A model generated the notes under the pieces. The model was given only the letters and a program-made list of their open reading frames with translations, was not told the origin of the DNA and searched no databases. A DNA stretch of 64,000 bases from Chrysemys picta bellii (Eukaryota; Chordata; Testudines; Emydidae), in NCBI RefSeq assembly GCF_011386835.1, contig NC_088796.1, forward strand, positions 90,317,468-90,381,467, given 5' to 3'. Position numbers and translations under genes: made by a program. Shown in pieces: positions 21,801 to 30,864 of the stretch (its first letter is position 1; each line of letters begins with the position of its first letter).

Positions 21801-24331
21801 ATGCTCCTACTAATACAGCCCAATATATCGTTGGACTTCTTGGCAACAAGGGCACACTGTCGACTCATATCCAGCTTCTCGTCCACTGTAATCCCCAGGT
21901 CCTTTTCTGCAGAACTGCTGCTTAGCCAGTTGGTCCCCGGCCTGTAGTAGTGCATGGGATTCTTCCTTCCTAAGTGCAGGACTCTGCACTTGTCCTTGTT
22001 GAACCTCATCAGATTTCTTTTGGCCCAATCCTCCAGTTTGTCTAGGACACTCTGGACCCTAGCCCTACACTCCAGCATATCTACCTCTCCCCCCATTTTA
22101 GTGTCATCTGCGACTTGCTGAGGGTGCAATTAATCCCATCATCCAGATCATTAATGAAGACGTTGAACAAAAAACCGGCCCCAGGACCGACCCCTGGGGC
22201 GCTCCGCTTGATACCAGCTGCCAACTAGACATTGAGCCGTTGATCACTACCCATTGAGCCCGACAATCCAGCCAGCTTGCTATCCACCTTATAGTCCATT
22301 CATCCAATCCATACTTTTTTAACTTGTTGGCAAGAATACTGTGGGAGACCATATCAAAGCTTTGCTAAAGTCAAGATATATCACATCCACTGCTTTCCCC
22401 ATATCCACAGAGCCAGTTATCTCATCATAGAAGGCAATCAGGTTGGTCAGGCATGACTTGCCCTTGGTGAATCCATGTTGACTGTTCCTGATCACCTTCC
22501 TCTCCTCCAAGTGCTTCAGAATGGATTCCTTGAGGACCTGCTCTTATGGACGAATCCTTTCCCTCTAGCTCATCTGAGGTGGTGTAATGAGCCAACAAGT
22601 TCATTACACTATAGAACATTAGCCACAAATTCTAGTATTACAGGAGATCTGATTCTAATTGAATGTGGAAAAGACTATAATAGAGGTTTTTAATTGTTAG
22701 ATAAGCACATCTTTCAGGACGAGTGAATTTCTCCAAAAACTAGTCCTGGCCATGTAATCAAAGAAAAATGCATGAGCCCTGGAACAATCTAATTTTTCTA
22801 AATACATTTTTTATGGGAATGATACAAAATCCAATAGTGGTTCAGTTTTCTTATAATATTACCATTAAACTTCTCACCTTGCCTTTCGTTTATTCTTGGA
22901 TTTGTTGTTGTATGTGTTCATGCAACAGAATAAAATCTATTTTTTCTGCTGATTTAAATTTATTGGCCAGATTTTCAAACAAGTCTAAGAAATGAACATG
23001 CACATTATGATTGAACTTGCAGATTTGTGCATTTGCTTGCATATCTACAAGAGTAATTTTAGGTGCTGCTTTTGAAAACTTAACCCCATTATGCATCAGT
23101 CCATTAGGTCAGGTGCACTTACAAGTTAAAATGGTGAAGAGACAGGTATAAATGCCTAGACCCAGGGGTTCTCAAACTATGGGTCGGGACCCCAAAGTGG
23201 GTCACAAGCCCATTTTAGTGGGGTCGCCAAGGCTGGGGTTGGCTCTGGGCCCCAGCAAGTCTGAAGCTCAAGCCCAAGCCACACTGCCTAGGGCTGAAGT
23301 CCAAGCCCCACCACCCAGGGCTAAGGTTACATATCCTCCGCCCAGGGCAGGAGCCTTTGGGCTTCAGCTTTGCCCCCCACCCCTGGGGCAGTGGAGCTCG
23401 GGGTGGCCTTGGTCTTCGGTCCTCCCTCCTGAGGTCTTGTAGTAATTTTTGTTGTCAGAAGGGGGTCACAATGCAATGAAGTTTGAGAATTACTTCCATC
23501 CACCTAGGCCAGCAACAGCTAGTTACCTTCTGTCATTATACATGAGATGTTTGTTTAGCAGGCTGTAAAAAATGCCAGCAATGTTGTGCAAAAGCTTGTC
23601 TCTCTCACCAACAAAAGTTAGTCCAACAAAAGATATTACCGCACCCACCTTGTCTCTCTAATATCCTGGGACCGACACAGCTACAACTACACTGCATACA
23701 CCACTGTTGAATGGTTATTATTGGGGCCAGTTTTCACATTTAATCTTGTTAATGCCCTAAGACTATATGTCCTAGTTAATGTTCTGTAAAACAATGTTTC
23801 CTTGACTGGGAGGATTCTCATATGAATTGTATCCTAACCATTTGCTTCTCGGAAAACTTCCTTTTAGATGCTTCTGCTGCTAACAGGATACTGAGCCAAG
23901 AAGCAGAAGTTTCTTCAGAAGAATTCAAATTGACGTCCAAACCTGAAAGCAACAAACAATCAGGAAAATTAAGACAAACAGACAGCCCAGCAAGTGGTTT
24001 AAGGTGGTGGCAGAATTCATACAAGCTTGAAGAAGATGTTTCAGAGCTAGCACACAATAGAGGGTGTTTATCAAGTAGTACTGAAGACCAAGCAGGACCA
24101 GATGAAGTACGCTCTTCAAAATCTCATCCTCAACTATTCTCTCATTCTCAGACAAAAGAGATCATAACACAGCTTCAAGGAGTGACTCCAGTAAAACTGT
24201 CTCGCCGAGAATTACGGCATATTCCTGCATCCGAACTATCACTGAGGCGCTCCAGCCTTGGAGTCAGTGTCAATTCTGTTGCTGCAGATTCCATTGAAAT
24301 GTCCAGAAAATCTAATGACTTCAAGATATAG
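3299..24331 (+). CDS. KIF27: KIF27, kinesin family member 27, C-terminal two-thirds (13 spliced exons)
   Basis: Thirteen exons join in one open frame: 3299-3505, 4020-4195, 4629-4762, 5406-5561, 6697-6902, 7359-7556, 7923-8033, 11307-11483, 12152-12367, 13946-14152, 17663-17861, 19278-19442 and 23868-24331. They total 2616 nt, or 871 residues plus stop. The product matches the vertebrate KIF27 tail (family length about 1400 residues). Landmarks are [18 protein letters not shown] sequence in exon 2, [32 protein letters not shown], and the C-terminal [10 protein letters not shown] block. The motor domain and start codon lie upstream of the window. Known role: kinesin-4-class protein, KIF7 paralogue, working with the kinase Fused (STK36) in motile-cilium construction. 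The visible part is almost all heptad-rich coiled coil, expected for dimerisation and scaffolding. Every intron is GT-AG and every phase matches, so the gene looks intact. KIF7 is the main alternative, but the C-terminus is KIF27-type. Confidence 0.97.
4020..4195 (+). CDS. KIF27: KIF27 coding exon 2 of window
   Basis: 58 codons plus two bases; enters in phase 0 and leaves with AG of a split arginine codon. Contains the conserved [12 protein letters not shown] motif and the acidic FSDHSDEEE stretch, followed by a lysine-rich end. Donor is TTTAG|GTAAT. Confidence 0.95.
4629..4762 (+). CDS. KIF27: KIF27 coding exon 3 of window (poorly conserved linker)
   Basis: 134 nt after a polypyrimidine tract and TCGTAG acceptor. 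The first G completes the split arginine codon and the last G starts the next one. It encodes about 44 low-complexity polar residues beginning [11 protein letters not shown]. This is the fastest-evolving stretch of the tail, so the call rests mainly on good splice sites, matching phases and position between two conserved exons. Confidence 0.85.
4985..5152 (+). repeat. MIR/L2-type 3' end
   Basis: Contains TAATCCTCACAACACCTTTG, CATTATCCCTGTTTCACAGA and AACTGAGACAGAAAAGTGAA, the classic MIR/L2 tail. Confidence 0.75.
5406..5561 (+). CDS. KIF27: KIF27 coding exon 4 of window
   Basis: 156 nt, enters with two bases that complete a glycine codon and leaves in phase 1. Reads [19 protein letters not shown] then [15 protein letters not shown], matching the start of the second long coiled coil in KIF27/KIF7. 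Acceptor TTTCAAG, donor ACAG|GTAACT. Confidence 0.96.
5604..5983. mobile_element. Tigger/mariner-like MITE, 380 bp, TA target
   Basis: Terminal inverted repeats begin CAGTAGAACCTCAGAGTT and end with its reverse complement (AACTCTGAGGTTCTACTG). Flanked by TA on both sides (5602-5603 and 5984-5985). A second internal inverted copy (GTTCGTAACTCTG) lies near each end. No transposase remains. Confidence 0.8.
6470..6590 (+). repeat. Ancient amniote interspersed repeat tail
   Basis: Reads like the old segment TTGTGAGCTCTT...GGGACTATG...ACCAGAAATAAATG. The reverse form occurs near 11991 and 55675. Low confidence in the family name (MIR3/L3-like). The rest of this intron (5984-6696) is otherwise unremarkable. 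Confidence 0.35.
6697..6902 (+). CDS. KIF27: KIF27 coding exon 5 of window
   Basis: 206 nt, ends in phase 0 at GTGCAG|GTAG. Encodes [15 protein letters not shown] and [16 protein letters not shown], strongly conserved heptad repeats of the family. Confidence 0.97.
7359..7556 (+). CDS. KIF27: KIF27 coding exon 6 of window
   Basis: 66 codons, phase 0 at both ends. Begins [16 protein letters not shown], a hallmark of KIF27/KIF7 tails, and continues as charged coiled coil to DQQQIK. Donor is AAA|GTAAAA, with no G at the last exon base. Confidence 0.97.
7923..8033 (+). CDS. KIF27: KIF27 coding exon 7 of window
   Basis: 37 codons, phase 0 at both ends. Reads [20 protein letters not shown] then a basic KKKK patch. 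This is closer to the KIF7-type consensus here than the mammalian KIF27 sequence I recall, which suggests the ancestral form is kept. Confidence 0.95.
8034..9235. other. KIF27 intron, unassigned
   Basis: Contains a G-rich patch near 8070-8140 and a T tract at 8517-8532. No repeat family was recognised with confidence and no exon-like frame is present. Confidence 0.4.
9281..10370. mobile_element. TA-type MITE inserted in CR1, itself split
   Basis: Ends GGGTACATCTATGCTAC and GTAGACCAGGCCC. Inner sequence contains GTCGACGGGGGAGCG and a right-hand hairpin around CTTCAGCTACGCTAATCTCG, shared with copies at 28594 and 30865. A 16-base C tract lies just before the right end. Confidence 0.7.
9443..10272. 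mobile_element. hAT-type non-autonomous element, 830 bp
   Basis: Perfect terminal inverted repeat TAGGGTTACCAT / ATGGTAACCCTA flanked by a perfect 8 bp duplication ATCTAAGA (9435-9442 and 10273-10280). The interior is GC-rich and made of direct and inverted copies of GGAGGAGCAGAGCCGCCGCG- and CTCTGTTTAAGAG-containing modules. It has no transposase; long frames here are compositional. Confidence 0.9.
10596..11306. other. KIF27 intron, nothing recognised
   Basis: Ordinary AT-rich intronic sequence between the CR1 end and the exon at 11307. Confidence 0.4.
11307..11483 (+). CDS. KIF27: KIF27 coding exon 8 of window
   Basis: 59 codons, phase 0 at both ends. Contains [15 protein letters not shown] and [13 protein letters not shown], conserved coiled coil. 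The preceding 3.3 kb intron has been lengthened by the nested CR1/MITE/hAT cluster at 9.2 to 10.6 kb. Confidence 0.97.
11555..11725 (+). repeat. MIR-like CORE-SINE fragment
   Basis: Shows ATCTCAAGCAAGCTAATCTG, CTCCATTTCTCTGACTTTTT, GGGGATAATG and TGTAAAACACTTTTTTGAG in MIR order. Confidence 0.6.
11991..12085 (+). repeat. Ancient amniote interspersed repeat
   Basis: Contains GGGGCCCCATTGTGCTAGGT, GCTCTACAAACATGG and GGGCCTGCAATCTAA. The same family is the target of the hAT insertion at 55780. Confidence 0.5.
12152..12367 (+). CDS. KIF27: KIF27 coding exon 9 of window
   Basis: 72 codons, phase 0 at both ends. Starts [16 protein letters not shown] and ends DGRVLSPE, the conserved motif before the [10 protein letters not shown] block. 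Donor is GAA|GTAAGT. Confidence 0.97.
12368..13945. other. KIF27 intron, nothing recognised
   Basis: 1.6 kb intron. No inverted-repeat element, LINE frame or RNA gene was recognised. Confidence 0.4.
13946..14152 (+). CDS. KIF27: KIF27 coding exon 10 of window
   Basis: 69 codons, phase 0 at both ends. Begins [19 protein letters not shown] and ends AILFKYFNK, among the most conserved segments of the KIF27/KIF7 tail. Donor AAG|GTGTGT. Confidence 0.98.
14850..15050. repeat. tRNA-like SINE arranged as an inverted pair
   Basis: Left arm has TAGCCCAGTAGTTAGAGCAA (A-box-like) and GACCCAAGTTCAGTTCACC (B-box-like). Right arm ends AACCACTGGGCTATAGG, the reverse complement of the left start. The outer arms can pair with each other, giving a foldback. 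Family name uncertain. Confidence 0.5.
15051..16290 (-). mobile_element. Old CR1-like LINE remnant, split by a SINE
   Basis: On the minus strand the order of segments resembles CR1 ORF2 upstream sequence (for example the counterpart of CTGGCTGATAGTTATCTTGG and GTGCAACATTAGCACTCTTC). It is too decayed for a continuous reverse-transcriptase frame. The two parts flank the SINE at 15534-15720. Confidence 0.45.
15534..15720 (-). repeat. Cryptodire tRNA-derived SINE (Cry/tortoise Pol III type)
   Basis: On the minus strand it has a GGGATAGCTCAGTGG head, TTTGAGCATTGGCCTGCTAA, a B-box region GGTTGTGAGTTCAATCC, then GAGGGGGCCAC, and a tail ending GGAGATGGGATATCTCCAT. The head starts in a long C/G homopolymer. 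The tail differs from that of the copy at 37925. Confidence 0.85.
16293..16457. mobile_element. Tigger/mariner-like MITE, 165 bp, TA target
   Basis: Ends CACCTCTACCCTGATATAAC and GTTATATCGGGGTAGAGATG, flanked by TA. Short form of the family whose 925 bp copy lies at 63013-63937. Confidence 0.85.
16464..16602. mobile_element. Penelope-like terminal repeat, inverted pair, short form
   Basis: AAAGAACGAGGAGTACTTGT...CTTAGAGACTAAC is followed by its inverse GTAAGGTGCCACAAGTACTC, then TGATACAGACTAACATGGCT and CACTCTGAAACC. This is the widespread reptile Penelope-type end with most of the central part deleted. Confidence 0.7.
16603..17662. other. KIF27 intron, nothing recognised
   Basis: AT-rich intronic sequence up to the exon at 17663. 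Confidence 0.4.
17663..17861 (+). CDS. KIF27: KIF27 coding exon 11 of window
   Basis: 66 codons plus one base. Reads [14 protein letters not shown] and [20 protein letters not shown], conserved coiled coil. Leaves in phase 1 with the G of a glutamate codon. Confidence 0.97.
17979..18548. mobile_element. TA-type MITE, split by a second MITE
   Basis: Outer ends AGCCCTGGTCTACACTAC and AATGTAGACAAGCCC, flanked by TA (17977-17978 and 18549-18550). The interior resumes after the insertion with AGTGCCACAGCGGCAC. Confidence 0.75.
18231..18486. mobile_element. Inner MITE with long terminal inverted repeats, 256 bp
   Basis: Ends GGCCTTGGCTACACT and AGTGTAGCCAAGGCC, flanked by TA at both sides. The interior has a strong hairpin around CAGGGGCGTGTTTTTTCACA (centre about 18430) and repeated CAGCGCTG words. 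Inserting at TA in a CACTTAAGTG palindrome makes the inverted repeat appear 4 bp longer on each side. Confidence 0.85.
18792..18828. repeat. Poly(T) tract
   Basis: Nearly pure T run of about 37 bases in the intron. Likely an unstable homopolymer. Confidence 0.9.
19278..19442 (+). CDS. KIF27: KIF27 coding exon 12 of window
   Basis: 165 nt, completes a glutamate codon and leaves in phase 1. Reads [20 protein letters not shown] and [19 protein letters not shown], the last conserved coiled coil. The codon split across the next junction reads asparagine. Confidence 0.96.
19443..20543. other. KIF27 intron, possibly old LTR-type sequence
   Basis: The part 19900-20540 has a moderately GC-rich, repeat-like look but no termini, coding frame or target duplication could be identified. 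Confidence 0.3.
20546..22580 (-). mobile_element. CR1 LINE, 5' truncated, with reverse-transcriptase remnants
   Basis: On the minus strand broken frames give [40 protein letters not shown], a degenerate FADD-like [29 protein letters not shown], and [20 protein letters not shown]. These are CR1 ORF2 RT and its C-terminal part. Frameshifts break it. The 3' end at 20546 reads, in sense, as the CR1 AATATTCTGTGATTCTATG-type terminus. A solo LTR sits in the 3' UTR. Non-functional. Confidence 0.9.
20623..21297 (-). mobile_element. Solo LTR, 675 bp, with perfect 5 bp target duplication
   Basis: On the minus strand it starts TGTAGCAGGGTGGACACC and ends ACCCTCTTACA (TG...CA). It is flanked by AGGAC on both sides (20618-20622 and 21298-21302). 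A TATA box in sense orientation (CTATATAAGAG) lies about 140 bp from the 5' end, giving a U3-R-U5 style layout. No internal retroviral or Gypsy genes are present, so this is a recombination-derived solo LTR. ERV versus Gypsy class is not resolved. Confidence 0.85.
22581..23162. other. KIF27 intron, nothing recognised
   Basis: AT-rich sequence between the CR1 5' break and a hAT element. No feature seen. Confidence 0.4.
23163..23495. mobile_element. hAT-type MITE, about 333 bp
   Basis: Left end CAGGGGTTCTCAAACTATG, right end AAGTTTGAGAATTACT (degenerate inverse). Internal GGGTCGGGACCCC and GGGGTCGCC motifs match the family of the copy at 40878. No clear target duplication remains. Confidence 0.65.
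23588..23700 (+). mobile_element. Penelope-like terminal fragment
   Basis: Reads AAAAGCTTGTCTCTCTCACC, AAAGATATTACCGCACCCAC and CTAATATCCTGGGACCGACA, the second Penelope-like terminal type in this window (see 51153 and 52033). Confidence 0.65.
23868..24331 (+). CDS. KIF27: KIF27 terminal coding exon
   Basis: Last coding exon, ending in TAG at 24329-24331. The first two bases complete an asparagine codon. It encodes a long, probably disordered Ser/Glu-rich tail and then the conserved C-terminus [20 protein letters not shown] and [20 protein letters not shown], typical of KIF27. Confidence 0.97.
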
Positions 24332-26895
24332 TTATTCTTTGACACATTTTTAGCAACACATGCTACTGGAATCACTGTATTACATTTCCTTTATTCATGC
24401 ACTAGTCAACTAGCAGCCACAGGTGAATGAACCATTGTTCTGTAACTGTTGATATTCAGAACACCAGAGATCATATGTGTTTGTTGCGCTTATGCAGTTT
24501 CAAAGAATCTGAGACCCTTTCTTATTGGCACAACCACAAACAGGCACATGATTAAAAAGCTTCTTATTCCTGAGAGAAAAAAAAACTTTATATTCCTTGG
24601 TTTTCCAAATAACTCTAAAAGTTCTGGTGCGTTTTTCAAAAGCTAACGTTAGTGAAGATTGAAGACTATTGAATTGTACAAGAATATTCTGTGACTAAGG
24701 TAATTTCACTTTAATGGTTTATAAACACATTAAGGTCCATGGTAATTTGCAAAATACGTAGTTATAAAGCTTGGCTACTGGACCTGCACCTAGTAATTGG
24801 CAGTGACTGAATTCCCATCTATACATAGCATATGCTTGATATCAGAGTCAGGGTCTAAAACTACGTTTGTTCCTCAAAAGGTATATGTAAATATTTCAAA
24901 TAATTTTTTTCCCCTCAGTATTTAATTACTTACTCTTATGTAAGAATTCTATTGCATGAGACAAACATGCCTTAAAAACTGTTTTAAAGTCTTTTTCTTT
25001 ACATATTTATATAAAAAATTTTTAAGCTCTGTGCGAAACAAGTATTATGCCTTATTTGTGAAATAGATGCAATTACTTATTTCACTTTTTGTGTTTTTTG
25101 TTTGTGGGCTTTTTTTTTTTTTTTTAAACATTTGACATATCTAGCTTTGAAGTGTGATGTTTGTGTACTATTGAAATGGTAAAATATAGGACCAAAAATT
25201 CAGCATCTTAAGGTAAGCCAGCAGTACAGTATAATACATTGTTATTGGTAATAATGGTTCACAACTTTTCATTTAGAAGGAAATATAAATCATTCTTTTA
25301 AAATCCAAATTTACTTCAGAGTAGAGAGTACACAGATCCATTGCTTTACAACTAGTTTGTTTAGTTCTGGATAATAAGTTGAATAGTGTTTTGTAAGAGA
25401 GCAGTGATCATTGACAAGAAGCTAGTTAGCTGAGCTGACTTGAAGGCAGAGGCCAAGGTTTTTGAATTTGAGTGCTATAGGTTAGGCACCTACATTCATA
25501 TTTAGGCTCCTAAGTAAAAGTGACCTGACTTTCAAAGGTGATAAGCACCTCAGAGCTCAGCACTTTTGAAAACCAGGCCATTTTTATGTAGGGACCTAAC
25601 TTTAAGCACCCATATTTGAAAACTTTGTCCTGAATTATTTGCTGCACTTAGCAACAGTAAATCTCTCCAGTCTGAACTGAGATTATTTGCTGATATACTT
25701 AAGGAATCTTGGATTGAAGCCTCCAGTACACAGTACATGACCACTGAGAGAAAGAGAACTTCATTTTCCCATGCTTCAGGCCATTAAAGGCCTTTCTGCA
25801 GAGCAAATTTTACCATGTCAGGAGACCATGTTGTAACATGTAACAGCTCTGTCTAATTGTCTTATAACACAATTGTTGGTCTTTTCTGTATAGATTGCAC
25901 AAAACTGTATTATAACCGTATTGATGAACCATTTTGCAGCCCCGTAATGGCCTATATAATTGTATCCTTGAAAACTGGACTTATTACATATTGTTCTGTA
26001 GAATTGTGATATACGGGATTTGGAGGTTTGTTTTTGTTTTTTTTAATTGGTTGGTGGTTTTGGTTAGGAGTTTTTACTACACTGTAAGTCTAAATAATTG
26101 AGGCTTAGTAATGTTAAATTTTATATAAATGTATTTATTATTCATAACTTAATACATGTATGCTAAAGCAATACATGGAAATACAGTAAATGTATTAAAA
26201 ACCTTAATTTCAGTTTTCTACATCACAGTACCAGCTATATGAAACACACCTGTTAAAGACACATACTGAGCCTTTATCATATACCTCAAACTCTCTTGTG
26301 CGTTAGCCTGCATTTAAATAGATCTGATTTGATTTTGCTTTGTATTTTACACACCAAAAACAAACAAACCGTGTCCATATGGGCTCAAAAAGCAGACTAA
26401 AATGTAGGATAGAATGATTCAGTCACTACTAAGTGTCACTAGATGCTCTGTAGATTTCTGTAGGATTGGGTGGGAGGTTTATTTACTTATCCAAGCATAA
26501 TGGGTATTAATTTATAATGATCTTTAAAACCTGTTGCAAGTTTTAAAAGATGTTTTACCTACTTTATATCAGATCTGGTTCCACGGCACATTGTGCATGG
26601 TGTATATATTTCCTCATATAGTAGAAATTGCATTTGTCCCTCTTAGTTTTAGATGTATTGAATGGGTTTGAATGGAAGACTTGGAACTACTCAGCAGAGA
26701 AATGGAAGAATTATGAGCTTTGAATGGGTTCTGGCAATCTATATATGAAAATAGAATTAAGAGAGCCTGAGACAAGGGTAGCAGTGACACAGGGAGGAAA
26801 AAACAAATATGCTAAATAAATGATTAAATTCTGATTAGTATAAATATTTGAGTGAAATTAGAGCTGGTGTGAATAAAACATTCTTAATTTTTCCT
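24332..26895 (+). other. KIF27: Probable KIF27 3' UTR
   Basis: AT-rich sequence after the KIF27 stop with no splice-site pattern or coding frame. It has several poly-U-like tracts and AATAAA/ATTAAA hexamers, the most convincing at 26815-26820 and 26872-26877. The segment 25455-25625 resembles an old reptile-wide interspersed repeat (mirror-like TTTAGGCNCCTA and CAGGCCA motifs). The exact end cannot be set without transcripts. Confidence 0.5.
26872..26877 (+). promoter_or_regulatory. Candidate polyadenylation hexamer AATAAA
   Basis: Canonical hexamer followed about 15 bases later by a T-rich stretch. It is the last such hexamer before the block of intergenic transposons. Upstream alternatives exist at 26815 and as ATTAAA near 26193. 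Confidence 0.35.
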
Positions 26896-27346
26896 CTCCC
26901 ACTACATGAGATATTCCTGGTTTTTATTGGTAAATATAAGAGGGACTACAAGACTTTCTTTAAGTCCCACAAAGCAGCCATTTATTGGTTGTCTTTGTAT
27001 TGTCTTGATGTTATTCACTAATTGGCATTTATGGCCTATATTGACATTTCACTAATGTGCAATATGGGAGTAAAAAGAATGTGAGGGTTAATTTACAGTG
27101 ATCTACCTGGCCACCATTCTTCTGACAGTTGCTTCAGCTGTTATGTCAATGGTAAAACTTAACTGCAAAAAAAGAGACAGACCTTTAAAAACTGTTTGGT
27201 TGCTTGGGTAGCACTGTGCATTTGAAGTTAAGCTAACTTGATTTCCAATCCAAATTCTAGATTTATTACAATATCTAAACACAATAGTGGGTGCTGGAGG
27301 TCTATTGCTTTTTCCATTATAGACCCGCTTTTTTAGGAGTATAGAG
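26896..27346. other. Intergenic, nothing recognised
   Basis: AT-rich sequence between the KIF27 3' end and the first intergenic hAT element. Confidence 0.4.
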
Positions 27347-28236
27347 CGGGGTGGGCAAACTTTTTGGCCCAAGGGCCACATCAGGGAATAGAAATTGTAT
27401 GGCAGGCCATGAATGCTCACAAAATTGGGGTTCCGGTGCGGGAAGGGGTGCAGGCTCTGGGGTGGAGCAGGGGATGAGAGGTATGGGGTGCAGGAGGGTG
27501 CTCTGGGCTGGGAACGAGGGGTTTGGAGAGCAGGAGGGGAACCAGGGCTGGGGCAGGGGATTAGGGTGAGGGGAGAGGCTCAGGGGGTGCAGGTTCCAAG
27601 CGGTGCTTACCTCAAGTGGCTCCCGGAAGCAGTGGCATGTCTCTTCTCCGCTCCTACACGGAGGCATAGCCAGGCGGCTCTGCACGCTGCCCCATCCGCA
27701 GGCACCGCCCCTACAGCTCCCGTTGGAGCGCGTAGGAACTGGAGTGGGGCCATGCTGCGGTTTCTGGGAGCCACATGGTGCAGCCCCGACCCAGTGCCCC
27801 GGCTTTAGCGCCACAGCGAGGCCGAGCTGCATGGTGCAGCCCCTGACCCAGCCGGAGTGGGGCCAAGCCGGGTGGTGCAGCCCCAACCCTGCACCCTGGC
27901 CGGAGCATCGGAGCGGGGCCAAGCCATTGGTGCGACCCATGACCTAGCGTCCCGGCCGGAGCGGGGACAAGCCGCGTGGTGCGGCCCTCAACTGTAGCAC
28001 CGGAGCAAGGCCGAGCCGCGTGGTGCAGCCCCTGACCCAGCGGGAGCCGGGCCAAGCCGCGTGGGGTGTGGCCCCAACCCTATGCTCTGGCTGGAGTGGG
28101 GCTGAGCCGCATGGTGAGGCCCCCGACCCAGTGCCCCGGCCGGAGCAGGGTCGAGCCACGTGGTGCAGCTCGTGGGCCGGCTTAAAACGACTTGGGAGCC
28201 AGATCCCGCCCACGGGCTGTAGTTTGCCCACACCTG
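27347..28236. mobile_element. hAT-type element carrying a minisatellite, 890 bp
   Basis: Left end CGGGGTGGGCAAACTTTTTG and right end GTAGTTTGCCCACACCTG are inverted. Flanked by GTATAGAG / GTATAGAC (27339-27346, 28237-28244; one mismatch). The right half holds a GC-rich tandem array of about 45-50 bp units with AAGCCGCGTGGTGCAGCCCC and GACCCAG words, at least seven copies. No transposase. Confidence 0.85.
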
Positions 28237-28593
28237 GTATAGACCATAGTGAAATTAATCTCATGCGTATGTTCTGCACAAGGCTCTGTGCACCCACTTA
28301 AACAATATATTAAGGGTTAAATCCCTGTCCCATAAATCAGTGGAAGTTTCGCTGCTGTCTATAATAGGACAAGGATTTGGTTTTAGGAACTTAAGTTGAG
28401 CTTTAAGAGGCACCTAAGACTTCATATACATCTCTGCATTACAGTGAGTTTCACCCTGCATGAATCATTTTTAGTCATATTGGGATGACATTTGGTACAC
28501 AAATTCTGCACAAAGACAATTTTATTAGGTGGAAAATGGCTTAAATCAGTTCTTATTTGTTGAGGAGGATTATTCTGTACTGGTTTCAGAGTA

Positions 28594-28886
28594 AGGGTAT
28601 GTCTACACTACCCACTGGATCGGCGGACAGCGATCGATCCAGCGGGGATCAATTTATCGTGTCTAGTCTAGACACGATAAATCTATTCCCGAGCGCTCTC
28701 CCGTCGACTCCTGTACTCCAGCGCAGCGAGAGGCACAGGCGGAGTCGACAGGGGAGCGGCAGCAGTCGACTTACTGCTATGAAGACGCTGAGGTAAGTAG
28801 ACCTAAGTACGTAGACTTCAGCTACGTTATTCACATAGCTGAAGTTGCGTAACTTAGATCGAGTCCCTTTCAGTGTAAACCAGGGC
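28594..28886. mobile_element. TA-type MITE, 293 bp
   Basis: Ends AGGGTATGTCTACACTAC and AGTGTAAACCAGGGC, flanked by TA. Contains two internal hairpins: TTTATCGTGTCTAGTCTAGA (centre about 28669) and CTTCAGCTACGTTATTCACA near the right end. Confidence 0.8.
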
Positions 28887-28888
28887 TA

Positions 28889-30400
28889 AGTTTGATGATA
28901 TTCTTATTTTCAGCCTCTAAGCACTAAACTTCTGAATTTAATAAATAAATGGTTAGGCACTTCTTTATGGTGCCTTTTTGGTATTTTTTCCTCTTGTTTT
29001 AACTTAAAGGACAAGTTATTTAATCTTGAAATGTGAATACTACACAGGCTTTCCAGACATTTCAAGAATTCTAATTCCTTCCTATGCTAATCTTTAATAT
29101 GACAATGATCTCTTTCAAGATGGAACCCTAAAAATCTCCCAGCTGAGAACAGCTAAGTAACACAGCTAGCTCTACATGAATATTAACCTTTGTCTATATT
29201 ATAAAAACTTGGGATTGCTGGCATGTGTAGCACACCTCTAGACTACAAACAAGTGCTTGCAACAAAGCCCAATTGTTGCCAAATCATTACAACTGCTCTT
29301 ACTTCTAGCCAGGCTCACCACTGCATTGGGTCACCCTGTACTAATCCAGGCCTAATATAGACTAAAATACTAGTACTGCAGTTGCAATGTTAGAATTGGT
29401 CCTCTCAGCAAAATCCCATAGTGCTTTTATACTACCCTAGTTCCCACTCTATGCAATGTGCCATTTCCTGTACTCCTTTGTTTTGAGCTGGTGAAGCTTT
29501 TGTTTTGAGCTGGTGAAGCTTCTGTAATCTTACGCTCGTGAGGTTTCTGTTTTATAAGGTGTAATTGAGGCACGCAAGATTTTTTTGTTTCAAAACATAT
29601 TTTGATGCAATAGCAATGCCATTTAACTTTTCTAAATACAGCAAAAAATGGTAATAGCCAGTTTGCATTTTTAAAAAAATAGAAGTACATCACCTATCCA
29701 AGTGAATTGTTAACACAAACCTTAGCTCTGGGGTGCTGTGCTAGGATCTATGGGACAGGTACCTCTCATGCACAGATATTGCAATGATTAAAGGAAATGA
29801 TGTGAGTTTATGCTAGCCATGTTGAATGTATTTCACAATTAGAAGATCCAACAGTTCAGTTAACTGTTTGAAAACTGTAAAGGTGTAATTGTGTAGGGTA
29901 AACAAATCGTTACATTTTCAATTATATAGGAAATTGTTGTGGGAGGCATAGGCATCTCCAGTGGTGCCCATGATCAGAAGGAAATGTGGGTACAAAACCA
30001 ATATTATTCAAGAAAAAGTTAGTCCAAAAATGTACTAAAATGTTGTTAAAATATAATTTAAAAAAGGTGAAAGGTGGTATAAAAAAACCACCTTATTGAA
30101 AATGTAAATAAGTTGTGAGTTCTGAGATAATTTCACTTTGGGAGTAAGAGGCAATACAAAAACTTTTATCAAGAGCAGGAGCTGTATAAACAAATGGCAT
30201 TTTAAGCAAGCAACATGTACCTCCGTTTGAAATGCTTTAGGTCACATAAGTATAAGGACTGGTAAAAGCCTGCTATATATAGAAATTTGGGATTTCAGTA
30301 AATATTGGATGCAAAGAATTGTACTAGAGATAGGATAGTGGTAAATTTATTTCCAAGTGCTAAACTTGACAATGCATCATTCCCAAAAGATGATGTAGTG
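28889..30400. other. Intergenic, nothing recognised
   Basis: 1.5 kb AT-rich spacer. One tandem duplication of TTGTTTTGAGCTGGTGAAGC (about 29478-29521) was seen, otherwise no feature. Confidence 0.4.
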
Positions 30401-30650
30401 CAGGTCTGCACAACTCATAAAGCAGCAAGGGCCATATTACTCCAAAGAAAACAGCTGAGGGCCGAAACCTCCTAGCCCTCCAAAACACCCCCCCCCCAGT
30501 GCTGCCCAACTCCCCCGAAACACACACACAGTGCCACCTGGCCCTGCGGAAATAACCCCCCTCCACTGCCGCCCACCCCGCGGAAACAAACTCTCCTTCC
30601 CCAGCGCCGCCCCGCCAAAACAGCGGTATTGAACCTTGGTAATATGTTAT
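30401..30650. mobile_element. Possible truncated hAT-like fragment
   Basis: Starts CAGGTCTGCACAACTC, similar to a reptile hAT end, and continues with AGGGCCATATTACTCC and C-rich sequence. No matching right end or target duplication was found. Confidence 0.3.
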
Positions 30651-30864
30651 AGCGGGCCCCCTAAGGTAATATAATTAAGGTAAAAGAAAAATGTCTTTTT
30701 GCTAGAAGTAGAATAAGATCTTCCCCCCCACTTTGTAATCAATTACCCTGTTGAATGAATGAGGTGTAAATGAGGAAGGCATGGAAGGCAGGCACCTCCA
30801 GACAGCTGCAACCCTTGGAGAGGGGATGGGAGCCAGACTAAGGACAATCAAACTTGTCAAATGG

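Noticed and set aside
27103..27420. Minus-strand gene between KIF27 and GKAP1
   Set aside because: The frame runs into a hAT terminus at 27347 and has no conserved domain.
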